Positions 51,657 to 59,963 of a DNA stretch of 64,000 nucleotides are shown here, in pieces. Under the pieces are notes generated by a model that was given only the letters and a program-made list of their open reading frames with translations, did not search any database and was not told the origin of the DNA. Source of the stretch: JBDRMV01 sp043825615 (GTDB lineage: Bacteria > CG03); assembly GCA_043825615.1 (NCBI GenBank), contig JBDRRS010000006.1:1-64000 (forward strand), written 5' to 3'. How positions within the stretch are numbered: the stretch's first letter is position 1; every line of letters begins with the position of its first letter. The position numbers were made by a program, and so were the translations under genes.

Positions 51657-52892
51657 CTATATTCCTGCTTTCCGTTTCAGCAAATCGATTTTGTCCGTTT
51701 TTTCCCACGGGAACATTTTTGCTTCGGGTTTCCGTCCGAAATGTCCGTAACTCGCCGTCTGTTCATAAATGGGATGCCATAAATCAAGCATGCAGATAAT
51801 ACCCGCAGGGGTCAGCTGAAATATTTCATCGTCCTTTATGAGTTCAAGAATTTTGTCTTCAGGCACCGTGTTTGTTCCTTCCGTGTTTACCATTACTGAC
51901 ATCGGTTCCGCCACGCCGATGGCGTAGGCCAGCTCAATGGTGCATCTCCGCGCGAGCCCGGCCGCAACAACGTTTTTTGCGATGTACCTCGCCGCGTAGG
52001 ATGCGGACCTGTCGACTTTTGTCGGGTCCTTTCCGGAGAACGCTCCGCCGCCGTGCGGGACCATACCCCCGTAAGTGTCAACGATTATTTTTCTTCCCGT
52101 CATGCCGGTGTCCGACTGGGGGCCGCCGACAAGAAATATTCCCGTGGGATTTATGAGGCAATTTTTGTTAAAATCAAAGCCGCTCAGGAGTTCTGCCGGC
52201 AATGACTGTTTTACAACCTTTTCAATAATTTCTTCCCGCGCGCTGTTTTTCATAACTCTTTTGGCGCCCTTCTGCTCTACGACTTCCCGCGTGTGCTGGG
52301 AGGAAACGACGACTTTGGTAATTTTTGAGGGTTTGCCGCTGATGTACTGCACCGTGACCTGGCTTTTTGAGTCAGGCCCCAGATAGGGAATTTCCCCGCT
52401 TTCCCGGACATCTTTTAACTTTCCCACAATGGAATGGGCGAATTCCAGCGGGGCGGGCATTAAATTAGGGGTTTCATCGCAGGCGAATCCGAACATTATG
52501 CCCTGGTCGCCGGCGCCGCCCGTGTCAACCCCCTGCGCTATATCGGGGGACTGGGGACTTATTGCGTTCAAAATTCCGCAGGTCTCGGAATTAAAGCCGT
52601 ATTCCGAGGAAGTGTATCCGATATTTTCCAGAGTTTTCTTTGTGGTTTCCCGGATGTCTACCCATGCTTCGGTGGTTATTTCGCCGCCGACTATTACGAG
52701 ACCGAGAGTTATGAATGTCTCGCATGCGCACCGCGAGCCCCGCAGGTCACCTGGTTTCAGTTTATAAGGAGTTAAACCGTGTTCCTCATCATATTTCAAA
52801 ATCTTGTCAAGAACAGCATCCGAAATCTGGTCGCATACCTTATCGGGATGCCCGTTACCGACGCTTTCCGAAGTAAACTCAAAATTTTTCAC
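51657..52892 (-). CDS. metK: S-adenosylmethionine synthase
   Basis: The 411-aa enzyme makes SAM from methionine and ATP. Diagnostic segments are ESVGNGHPDKVCDQISDAVLD, GGAGDQGIMFGFACDETP and GGGAFSGKDPTKVDRSASYAARYIAKN. Length is slightly above the E. coli enzyme (384 aa). The start overlaps the nucleotidyltransferase stop by 4 bp. It supplies SAM for rlmN, miaB and the methyltransferase fusion, among others. Confidence 0.97.
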   Translation of the reverse strand: MKNFEFTSESVGNGHPDKVCDQISDAVLDKILKYDEEHGLTPYKLKPGDLRGSRCACETFITLGLVIVGGEITTEAWVDIRETTKKTLENIGYTSSEYGFNSETCGILNAISPQSPDIAQGVDTGGAGDQGIMFGFACDETPNLMPAPLEFAHSIVGKLKDVRESGEIPYLGPDSKSQVTVQYISGKPSKITKVVVSSQHTREVVEQKGAKRVMKNSAREEIIEKVVKQSLPAELLSGFDFNKNCLINPTGIFLVGGPQSDTGMTGRKIIVDTYGGMVPHGGGAFSGKDPTKVDRSASYAARYIAKNVVAAGLARRCTIELAYAIGVAEPMSVMVNTEGTNTVPEDKILELIKDDEIFQLTPAGIICMLDLWHPIYEQTASYGHFGRKPEAKMFPWEKTDKIDLLKRKAGI

Positions 52893-53962
52893 TTTTCCTC
52901 CCGTATATTAATGACAGTGCCTTCATAAATGGAAATATTTTCTTTTACTTTCGCTTTATAACCGATAATACAATTATTTATTTTTACGGATTTGTCAATT
53001 ACCGCATTGTCCCAGATTATCGAATTTTTTACGGAAACATTACGCCCGATTATTGAATCTTTTCCGATTGTAACGAAGGGTCCTATCCGTGACCGCGCCG
53101 CTATGGAACAATTTTTCCCTATCAGGCAGGGCGGGTTTAATTTTACGTCCCGCCCTATTTTTACATTTTCACCGAGCCATATTGATTTTTTCACCATTTT
53201 GCCCGGGATGGAAATTTTGACTTTTCCGCTGAGGACATCCATCTGTGTTTGTCTGTATGCGGAAAGATTGCCGACGTCGCACCAGTATGCCTCCGTTACG
53301 AAACCGTAAATGGGATAGCCCTTCCCGAGCAGTTTCGGCCAGAGGTCCGTGCCGAAATCGTAAAATTGTCCCCGCGGTATCAAGTTGAGTACCCCCGGTT
53401 CAAAAACGTAAATCCCCGTGTTGACGTTCGAGTTGACGAAATCGGAAATACTCGGTTTTTCGACAAACTTTTTTATCCGGCCGCTTTTTCCGAGTTCCGT
53501 GATTCCGAAAGGCAGAACAATGTCCGCTTTTTTGAGAACCATTGTGGCGAACGAATGTTTCTTTTTGTGAAACCGTATAACCTCGTTCAAATCAATGTTG
53601 GTGAAACCGTCACCCGAAATGACCGCGAATGTGTTTCCTTTAAAAAAATTTTCCGCCTTCTTGACCCCGCCGGCATTTCCGAGCAATTCCTGTTCTACGG
53701 AATAGGAAATATTTACCCCGATTTTTTTCCCGTCGCCGAAATATCTCCTTATTTGACCGGCGTGCGAATGGAGGTTGCACAAAAAATGCGAAAAACCCTG
53801 GTTTTTGAGGTTCAGAATCGAGTGTTCCAGTACGGGGCGGTTTACAATGGGGAGCATCGGTTTCGGGATTTGATACGTCAGCGGCTGCAGCCGCGTCCCG
53901 CGGCCGGCAGCAAGAACCATAACTGGGGTCAGGTCTTGCAATGCAACATTTCTTTTTTTCAT
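52889..53962 (-). CDS. Sugar-nucleotidyltransferase with left-handed beta-helix
   Basis: The 357-aa protein has an N-terminal nucleotidyltransferase domain (MVLAAGRGTRLQPLTY, PKPMLPIVNRPV, ISGDGFTNID, VEKPSI) and a C-terminal hexapeptide beta-helix from about residue 265 (IGRDVKLNPPCLIGKN, SIIGRNVSVKNSIIW). It resembles mannose-1-phosphate guanylyltransferase/GlmU-like enzymes and would make an NDP-sugar. It follows the sugar transferase gene by 0 bp, so its product probably feeds surface polysaccharide. Confidence 0.88.
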   Translation of the reverse strand: MKKRNVALQDLTPVMVLAAGRGTRLQPLTYQIPKPMLPIVNRPVLEHSILNLKNQGFSHFLCNLHSHAGQIRRYFGDGKKIGVNISYSVEQELLGNAGGVKKAENFFKGNTFAVISGDGFTNIDLNEVIRFHKKKHSFATMVLKKADIVLPFGITELGKSGRIKKFVEKPSISDFVNSNVNTGIYVFEPGVLNLIPRGQFYDFGTDLWPKLLGKGYPIYGFVTEAYWCDVGNLSAYRQTQMDVLSGKVKISIPGKMVKKSIWLGENVKIGRDVKLNPPCLIGKNCSIAARSRIGPFVTIGKDSIIGRNVSVKNSIIWDNAVIDKSVKINNCIIGYKAKVKENISIYEGTVINIREEK

Positions 53963-55303
53963 CTAGTAAGCGCCTTTTTTGAAAAGCATGGCGGGAATGG
54001 TCCGCAGAAGAATACTGAAGTCCTCTTCCACCGACCAGTGCTGCACATAAAACAAATCCAGCCGCACCATTTCATCATAAGAGAGGTCGCTTCTGCCGCT
54101 TACCTGCCAGAGACCCGTTATGCCCGGCTTTATGCGCAGCCGCCGCAGGGCGGAGGAATCATACTGTTTTGCTTCGCTGATAATCTGAGGCCGCGGACCC
54201 ACGAGGGACATATTGCCTTTCAGGACATTAAGAATCTGCGGGAATTCGTCAACAGACCACTCTCTCAAAATTTTGCCGACGCCGGTAATCCGTAAATCGT
54301 TTTTTAATTTGAAAAGAAGGCCTCTTCGCTTATAATGCTCTTTTCTCTCATTTTCAAAAATTTTATCTGCTCCGTCAATCATTGTTCTGAACTTGAAAAA
54401 TTTAAAATCCCGACCCATTTTTCCGCGCCTCAACTGGCTGTAAATTACAGGGCCCCTGCTGGTAAGTTTTATGGCGGCCGCTATTAGAACGAAAGCGGGC
54501 ATCAGCAGCGTTATAATCAGAATTGAACCGCTCACGTCGCAGATGTTCTTTATAAGAAGATGCGTTCCCATAAGAGGGGTGGGCTTTAATTTCAGCAGGG
54601 GGATACCGAAGAATTCGTCTATGACAAGATCTCCGAGTTTCAATTCAAGGATGTCCGGAACAAGCTGAAAAGAAATGCCGAGATGCTCGCAGATGTTTGC
54701 GATTGAAACGGCTTTGACGTGATTTACCGGAAACTGAGCAATAATGATTTCGGTGAACCCGCGGTTAACAATAATTTCCCGCAGTTTGTCTTCTTCCGGA
54801 TAGTGATTAATCCACAAAGCCGCCTGGTGCATTCTCTTGAGCCGGTGCCTGAGCGCCCTTACTATTTTTCCTCTGCCTATTACCAGAACCTTGTCCGGCC
54901 GGAAAATTTTCCTGATGAGAAAACCGAAAACGAATTTTAGAATTTCTCTTTCAAGAAAAATGGCGGCAATTCCTATCGCCCAGAAATACGTGAACATCAG
55001 GCGCGAATATGAGAACGGCCGCCAGTAAAATGTTATTGAGAGGATGAGGATGAAAGAAATCGTGAAACTGCGGATTACGCGGAAAAGTTCGTAAACATAC
55101 GTGAGCAGCAGATTGCTGTAAAATTTATAATGGTAAAACATAATGAGGGTAATAAAAATCATCGGCAGAAGTAATTTGTTATAGGCGGGATGGAAGAAAA
55201 TTCCGTGCCGCAGATAACTTGCCGCCGAAAAAGATGCTATAAGGACAACAGCGTCAAGAACGAGATACGCGAATTTTAAAAAAAATGCGAACCGGTTTTT
55301 CAT
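53963..55303 (-). CDS. Polyprenyl glycosylphosphotransferase (WbaP/EpsL-like sugar transferase)
   Basis: From the ATG at 55303 the protein has 446 aa, with about four N-terminal helices, a CoA-binding-like middle part (VLVIGRGKIVRALRHRL) and a C-terminal bacterial sugar transferase domain. That domain has GPVIYSQLRRGK, FKFRTMIDGAD, SVDEFPQILNVLKGNMSLVGPRP and ITGLWQVSGRSDL. It transfers a sugar-1-phosphate from an NDP-sugar to undecaprenyl phosphate, starting polysaccharide assembly. A promoter directly upstream has its -10 box ending 7 nt before this ATG, so the longer frame to 55363 is rejected. It heads the long 37.6-55.3 kb gene run. Confidence 0.9.
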   Translation of the reverse strand: MKNRFAFFLKFAYLVLDAVVLIASFSAASYLRHGIFFHPAYNKLLLPMIFITLIMFYHYKFYSNLLLTYVYELFRVIRSFTISFILILSITFYWRPFSYSRLMFTYFWAIGIAAIFLEREILKFVFGFLIRKIFRPDKVLVIGRGKIVRALRHRLKRMHQAALWINHYPEEDKLREIIVNRGFTEIIIAQFPVNHVKAVSIANICEHLGISFQLVPDILELKLGDLVIDEFFGIPLLKLKPTPLMGTHLLIKNICDVSGSILIITLLMPAFVLIAAAIKLTSRGPVIYSQLRRGKMGRDFKFFKFRTMIDGADKIFENERKEHYKRRGLLFKLKNDLRITGVGKILREWSVDEFPQILNVLKGNMSLVGPRPQIISEAKQYDSSALRRLRIKPGITGLWQVSGRSDLSYDEMVRLDLFYVQHWSVEEDFSILLRTIPAMLFKKGAY

Positions 55304-55310
55304 CTTGGAT

Positions 55311-55339
55311 AGTATAACACAAACCGGCCGGAATTTCAA
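55311..55339 (-). promoter_or_regulatory. Strong promoter, leaderless-type, for sugar transferase run
   Basis: On the minus strand TTGAAA (55334-55339) and TATACT (55311-55316) are 17 bp apart. Seven bases separate the -10 from ATG 55303, so transcription should begin at or within a base or two of the start codon. Confidence 0.65.
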
Positions 55340-55407
55340 TAAAAAACATGTGATATGAATCACGGCTTCAAACTTTTATTTTCTGCCTGTTATTGCTAAA
55401 ATCAGCA

Positions 55408-56325
55408 ATGCGGAAATTTTTTGAAAGAACTTTGTTTGCGGCGTGTTGTCTCCCGCTGTTTTCTTCCGTCGGGTTTTGCGCAAAGTCGGTCGACTGCGGA
55501 TGGCAGCCGGACCTCTATTACGCATATGCGAGCGCCTCCTGCAATTTTATGAAAGAAGAGGTCGTAAACATACAGACGTCAGAACTCGCTTTATACGGGA
55601 AACTTTTAAAAAAGTCATTTAAACCCACAACGGCGCTCTGCGAAATTTTTGCAAGCCCTCTTCCGTATTTCGCTGCCGCTGCCCGCCAGCACCACGGGAA
55701 ATTTTATGATAAATTCGACCTGTCGGGAAATTACAACCTGCTGAATTCTCTCACCGCTGGCGAAGAAGACCCGTGGGGGATTTCGCTTTTTCTGGGGAAA
55801 ATCGTGCCGTTTAAACCGCAAGGAAAAAAAACGGGGTTTATGGGGGTCGCTTACTCGGGGTATCTCTTTACGGCAGGTAAAAAACATTTCAAAGACAACA
55901 GGATTTATAAAGATGACTGGTTTCAGGGAGAGTGGAAAATAAAGGGCGTGAGGGTTACCCGCTTTTACAAGCAGGTTTGGAGTTTCAGGACTGGTTTAAA
56001 GTTTCACGGCAATCCGTTTATCAGCGATACCGTTTATCTTTCAGTGTTCCGCGACAGAATTGATTATCTGAAGAGAAGGTTTTCATTCTGGAGGAATTCG
56101 AATCTGGATATTTACGCGGGTTTCAGTAAAAAAGGGCTCAAGCCCGTTAAACTTTCCCTTCTTTTCGGGAAAAATTTTCCCGAAAAAATAAAAGACAAAA
56201 AAGTTGTTTATTCTTTTTCCGCCGGGTTACTATGGGAGGGAGCCAACAAGTATTCGGGATATCTCAAAGACGAGGACAGCGGAACGGCGTTACAGTTTAT
56301 CATCAGGCCGACTCTCAAATTTTAA
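55408..56325 (+). CDS. Uncharacterised outer-membrane protein
   Basis: The 305-aa protein has a signal peptide (about residues 1-24, LPLFSSVGFCA) and a beta-rich body with many Tyr, Phe and Trp. It ends LQFIIRPTLKF with the C-terminal Phe typical of barrel proteins inserted by BAM. The ATG at 55408 is preferred over a TTG at 55393. It resembles the protein at 5699 only in general type. It is divergent from the sugar transferase gene and convergent with the FecR gene. Function unknown. Confidence 0.6.
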   Translation: MRKFFERTLFAACCLPLFSSVGFCAKSVDCGWQPDLYYAYASASCNFMKEEVVNIQTSELALYGKLLKKSFKPTTALCEIFASPLPYFAAAARQHHGKFYDKFDLSGNYNLLNSLTAGEEDPWGISLFLGKIVPFKPQGKKTGFMGVAYSGYLFTAGKKHFKDNRIYKDDWFQGEWKIKGVRVTRFYKQVWSFRTGLKFHGNPFISDTVYLSVFRDRIDYLKRRFSFWRNSNLDIYAGFSKKGLKPVKLSLLFGKNFPEKIKDKKVVYSFSAGLLWEGANKYSGYLKDEDSGTALQFIIRPTLKF

Positions 56326-56336
56326 CGGTAACGTCC

Positions 56337-57086
56337 CTACTTTGCCTGCTTTTTTATCTGTTCTTTTAGTTCTTCGTTTCTTTTTCTCAGGTCTTTTATT
56401 ATCTTTTGCTTTTCCTGTTTGATTATATTCATTCTCTTCACCATAATTTTGTCCCTGTTTTTTCTGTTTTCGAGCGTTCTTTTTACGAATTTTTTCAGGA
56501 CTGTTTTTCTGTATTTTTTATATTCGGGGCTTAGCCCGACCGGCCCGGAAGGATTTTTGTCTTTATAAACGAATGACTGTTTTCCCGCGCGGACCTTTAT
56601 TTTCTTTGGTTTTGCAGTTCTATCCTCTACCTCAACGTTTCCCTTGAATACCGCGACGTCCGTTCCGTTGCGGCTGTGGTTTACCGTAAATTCCGTTCCC
56701 CTGACTCCGATGATGGCGAGGGGCGAGGAAACGAAAAAAGCGACTTCTTCGCCGGGCACCACGGAAGATGTGATGCGCCCTTCTTTAACCGAGACCTCGG
56801 GGACTCCTTCTTTAATTTTTATTTCCGCCTCGGTGCCTTCTTCAAAGCGGATAACCGTTTCGTCGTCAAACATAATTTCGGCGACGGAGTCAGCGGAGGT
56901 CTTTATTATGTTTGTTTCATATACCGGCTGGTACTGGTTTGCCTCCCCCCACGTCTCTTCCTGGCGGATATTGACGGAACCCTTGAAATCCAGGACTGTT
57001 CCGCGCGGCTCTACGAGAGAGCGCGCCGGTTCTGCCGCAAAAACAAACAACAAACAGCAAACAATCATTACGGTTTTTCTAAACAT
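56337..57086 (-). CDS. FecR-domain exported protein
   Basis: The 249-aa protein has a signal peptide (about residues 1-23), a FecR domain (about 30-165: FDDETVIRFEEGTEAEIKI, SPLAIIGVRGTEFTVNHS, VAVFKGNVEV) and a long basic coiled-coil tail (about 190-249). No FecI-type sigma or FecA receptor is nearby, so it is more likely one of the stand-alone periplasmic FecR proteins of unknown role. It follows the HEAT protein gene by 11 bp. Confidence 0.82.
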   Translation of the reverse strand: MFRKTVMIVCCLLFVFAAEPARSLVEPRGTVLDFKGSVNIRQEETWGEANQYQPVYETNIIKTSADSVAEIMFDDETVIRFEEGTEAEIKIKEGVPEVSVKEGRITSSVVPGEEVAFFVSSPLAIIGVRGTEFTVNHSRNGTDVAVFKGNVEVEDRTAKPKKIKVRAGKQSFVYKDKNPSGPVGLSPEYKKYRKTVLKKFVKRTLENRKNRDKIMVKRMNIIKQEKQKIIKDLRKRNEELKEQIKKQAK

Positions 57087-57097
57087 TTTTTCTCCTT

Positions 57098-58036
57098 TTA
57101 TAACGGGATATCCGATTTGTTCCGGATCCGGTCAAGAGCTTTCTTTGCATTTGCCTTTACGTCCGTGTCTTCATCATTCAGCGCTTTTATCAGGTTTGGA
57201 ATCGACGAGGGCGTGCCGCTTTTCAGCAGTATTGCGGATGCCGCTTTACGCATAACGGCGGCGGCATCGTTTACAAGAATGTTTCCCACCCGTTCTTCGC
57301 TGATTGCGGAGTTGTCGGAAAGAATGCGTAAAGCGCCTGCGCGGACGATATCGCTCTTGTCGGTCAGCATGTCACCTGCGGCGTTTATGACGGATTTTTC
57401 GTCCATGATTTTAGAAAGGGAAGCAAGAGCCGTTTTTCTGACCTCTGCGTTTTCGTCCCACAGAAGGGAATAAATCGCCATGACGTCCGTTTTTGAAGCG
57501 TATTTTTCATAGAATTCGCAGACCTTGATGCGGATGTCGGGGGAAGGGTCGTTAAAGAGAGACCTGCTTTTTTTGAACGTGTCTTTTGAAGCATCGCCCA
57601 GTTCGTAAAGAATGTTAAGCACTTCCCATCTGACCCATACATTTTCGTCGTCCAGAAAATTTCTGATATATTTTGAAACGCCTTTTTTAGGCGTAACATA
57701 AGCCAGCGAGATAAACGCCCGCCGGTGGTTCTCCGGCGTTTCGGATAATTTTTCCAGGTCCAATTTTGCAATATCCTTTAACGAAACGGCAAATGACTTA
57801 AAGCCGCCGCCGTTAAATGAAAGGGAAAGGTTTTTTTTATCCGTCCTTATTATTCTGGTAATTTTATCGCCTTTTAAATTTATCGTATCCGACTTGAAAA
57901 TGTCCTCCGCAGCAGTCAGCGGAATGAAAGATGAAAGATAAAAGATGAAAAAAAAAGAGCAAAGCGGGGACGGTGCTTTACCCCAATGGGACAGGCAATA
58001 TGACATTTTTCTCCAAAGTGTTAGAACCGTCCCCAT
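57098..58036 (-). CDS. HEAT-repeat exported protein
   Basis: The 312-aa protein has a signal-like hydrophobic segment (about residues 25-42, FFFIFYLSSFIPLTAAE) and about five HEAT repeats from residue 90. Examples are DDENVWVRWEVLNILYELGD, DPSPDIRIKVCEFYEKYA, DENAEVRKTALASLSKI and DEDTDVKANAKKALDRI. HEAT arrays bind partner proteins. Possible starts (58036, 58006) both lie in or at the edge of the 69-bp repeat 57966-58034, and no Met occurs between it and the signal segment. The repeat therefore supplies the start codon. Confidence 0.75.
   Translation of the reverse strand: MGTVLTLWRKMSYCLSHWGKAPSPLCSFFFIFYLSSFIPLTAAEDIFKSDTINLKGDKITRIIRTDKKNLSLSFNGGGFKSFAVSLKDIAKLDLEKLSETPENHRRAFISLAYVTPKKGVSKYIRNFLDDENVWVRWEVLNILYELGDASKDTFKKSRSLFNDPSPDIRIKVCEFYEKYASKTDVMAIYSLLWDENAEVRKTALASLSKIMDEKSVINAAGDMLTDKSDIVRAGALRILSDNSAISEERVGNILVNDAAAVMRKAASAILLKSGTPSSIPNLIKALNDEDTDVKANAKKALDRIRNKSDIPL
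57966..58034. repeat. GGGGACGGT...ACCGTCCCC palindromic element
   Basis: The 69-bp element is bounded by GGGGACGGTGCT (57966-57977) and AGAACCGTCCCC (58023-58034), a 12-bp inverted repeat with one mismatch. This end sequence is typical of REP-type elements mobilised by Y1 (TnpA-REP) transposases. None is encoded in the window. It covers the 5' end of the HEAT gene. Confidence 0.7.
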
Positions 58037-58097
58037 TCTTTCTTGCTCGCCGAGGTGTAATTTACGACCGTGCCGTTTGCAATAAAGGTAGAAGGCA

Positions 58098-59963
58098 CTA
58101 CTTGACCGTTCTTGAGAATTTCTCGATCATTTCCTTGATGTTGTCTCTCAGAGCGTCGGGGTCCGTGACCGAAATGTCGTCCGAATATACGATTTTAGCG
58201 CTCTCTACGCTGACGACATTCAGCGTTATTATGTATTTGCCGAGCAGCTGCCCGCAGGAGCCGACAATCATCATTTTTACGTTCAGAATTTTTCCAATCT
58301 GCACAGCGCATTCCGCCGAGGAGCAGCCCGTCTGCTGGAAACCCTGCTCGGCAAGGACCTTGTCCATGTTGTTTTTATCCACGACGTTGAACCTGCCTGC
58401 CGTCACGATGTCCGCCCGCACGAAATCAGATATGAAAGCCGCCTCCGACTGCGACAGCGGCGGCCTTGCCACAAAATCGGTAACCGCGACGTTTATTTTC
58501 TCACCTTCGGAAACTTCTATCATCTCAATTTTAGCAGGTTCTACCGCAACTTTCCCGACCGTTATGTAATCCTTTATTTTCTCAAACTGGTTCCTTGTAA
58601 AGTTTGGAACATTAAGAAGGTCTTCTATTTTCTTATAAAGCCCGCGTTTTTCCCTGTCTTGAATAATCCTGCCGGCGGTTATCCTCCCGAGCCCGGGAAT
58701 GGCCACAAGTTCTTCCACGCCCGCTTCATTTATGTTCACTTTTTCGACTTCGCGCTGTACCTCTTTAGCGGGAATACTCTTCAAGTTATCGGCTTCCTCC
58801 ATGGATAAAACCAGATCGCCGGCTTTGGGCGTTATGCGACCCACCCTGTCCGCCACGACAGCGTCGTAGCAGAACCCGTCTTTTGTTTTCCCGATGGATG
58901 CCTCAATTTTTGCTTCGCCATAGACCTTGCCTTTCTTGAACAAAGCAACTTTATCGCCTGCGCTTATCTCTGTTTCGGTTGTTAACGTAAGGGATATTTT
59001 TCCTGTTTTTTTACTTATATTGTAATTTGTAACTTTCCCCAGCGCTTTTATGCCTTTCGGAGTTTTTTCCTCTTTTACCCCGCCCCAGCGCAGCGACATT
59101 CCTACTTGCAGGTTCATGCCTTCTTCCGTCAGATAAGGATGTTCCTTACCGGCAAAATCAATGTCAAGAACTCCGGCGCGCAGCGTAAGTCCGTAAGTTA
59201 CAATGGAATCACCCTCTGACGTTTCCTGCATTCCGGCTCTCAGTATAAGACCGCGGTTCAGTTTGTATTCCAGCCCGATGCCGCTCTCCTCGCCGCCTTT
59301 AAAACCTATACTCAGTTTTCTCCCTTGATACCCTATGCCGAATACGCTTCCGTTTATTATTTCGTTTCCCCCTTCATCATAGCTGCTATAACTCTCCATT
59401 GATGAACCCGCAAAATTGAACATTGTCATGCCGAGCCGGAAATTTCCGGGTTTCCACAACCATCCGAAATTCGCAAAGCTCCCGCCATAAGAGGAGTTAT
59501 CAAGATCTTCATTAATGTTGTGGAAACTGAGACCCATGGCGAAGTTATTATGCAGTTTCATTCCGAACCCTGAAGTAAAAAGGTGAGACCACCATGTTAT
59601 ATCTTCTATGGAATTGCCGTCATAATCAAAAATTTCCGCCTCTGCGGCGTGCATCCAATACTCCAAACTCACCGCCACTTTTTTAAAAGGCAGGAATAGC
59701 CGCGAACTTGCGGCAATTTCGGTAAAGTAATCATTGCTGCCTATCTTGTTGGCGTCAAAAGAATATACCTTTCTCTCTTTAAAAACGACCGCCGCCGGGC
59801 CCCAGAACGAATTTGCGGCATCCGGAAAAATCACGTCGAGCCCGCCCATACCCGCGCTTTTTACTGTCCGGTTATAAATGAGATAATTGCCCGCAGCCGT
59901 TTCCGCATGAATCTGCGATGTAAAAAGCAGTATAAGAAACGGGAATAATTTTATTTTTTTCAT
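58098..59963 (-). CDS. Beta-barrel / HhH / CsgG-like multidomain envelope protein
   Basis: The 621-aa protein has a signal peptide (about residues 1-20) and a PorV/UPF0164-like barrel region (about 22-300, starting TAAGNYLIYNRTVKSAGMGG). A small beta domain (about 305-395) follows, then a ComEA-type double helix-hairpin-helix (about 410-475, VNINEAGVEELVAIPGLGRI), and a CsgG-like domain (about 490-621, INVAVTDFVARPPL and GCSSAECAVQIGKIL). The CsgG-like part is nearly the same as in the 62357 protein. HhH motifs usually bind DNA; here they may act structurally. The start overlaps the NHL gene stop by 4 bp. Confidence 0.8.
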   Translation of the reverse strand: MKKIKLFPFLILLFTSQIHAETAAGNYLIYNRTVKSAGMGGLDVIFPDAANSFWGPAAVVFKERKVYSFDANKIGSNDYFTEIAASSRLFLPFKKVAVSLEYWMHAAEAEIFDYDGNSIEDITWWSHLFTSGFGMKLHNNFAMGLSFHNINEDLDNSSYGGSFANFGWLWKPGNFRLGMTMFNFAGSSMESYSSYDEGGNEIINGSVFGIGYQGRKLSIGFKGGEESGIGLEYKLNRGLILRAGMQETSEGDSIVTYGLTLRAGVLDIDFAGKEHPYLTEEGMNLQVGMSLRWGGVKEEKTPKGIKALGKVTNYNISKKTGKISLTLTTETEISAGDKVALFKKGKVYGEAKIEASIGKTKDGFCYDAVVADRVGRITPKAGDLVLSMEEADNLKSIPAKEVQREVEKVNINEAGVEELVAIPGLGRITAGRIIQDREKRGLYKKIEDLLNVPNFTRNQFEKIKDYITVGKVAVEPAKIEMIEVSEGEKINVAVTDFVARPPLSQSEAAFISDFVRADIVTAGRFNVVDKNNMDKVLAEQGFQQTGCSSAECAVQIGKILNVKMMIVGSCGQLLGKYIITLNVVSVESAKIVYSDDISVTDPDALRDNIKEMIEKFSRTVK

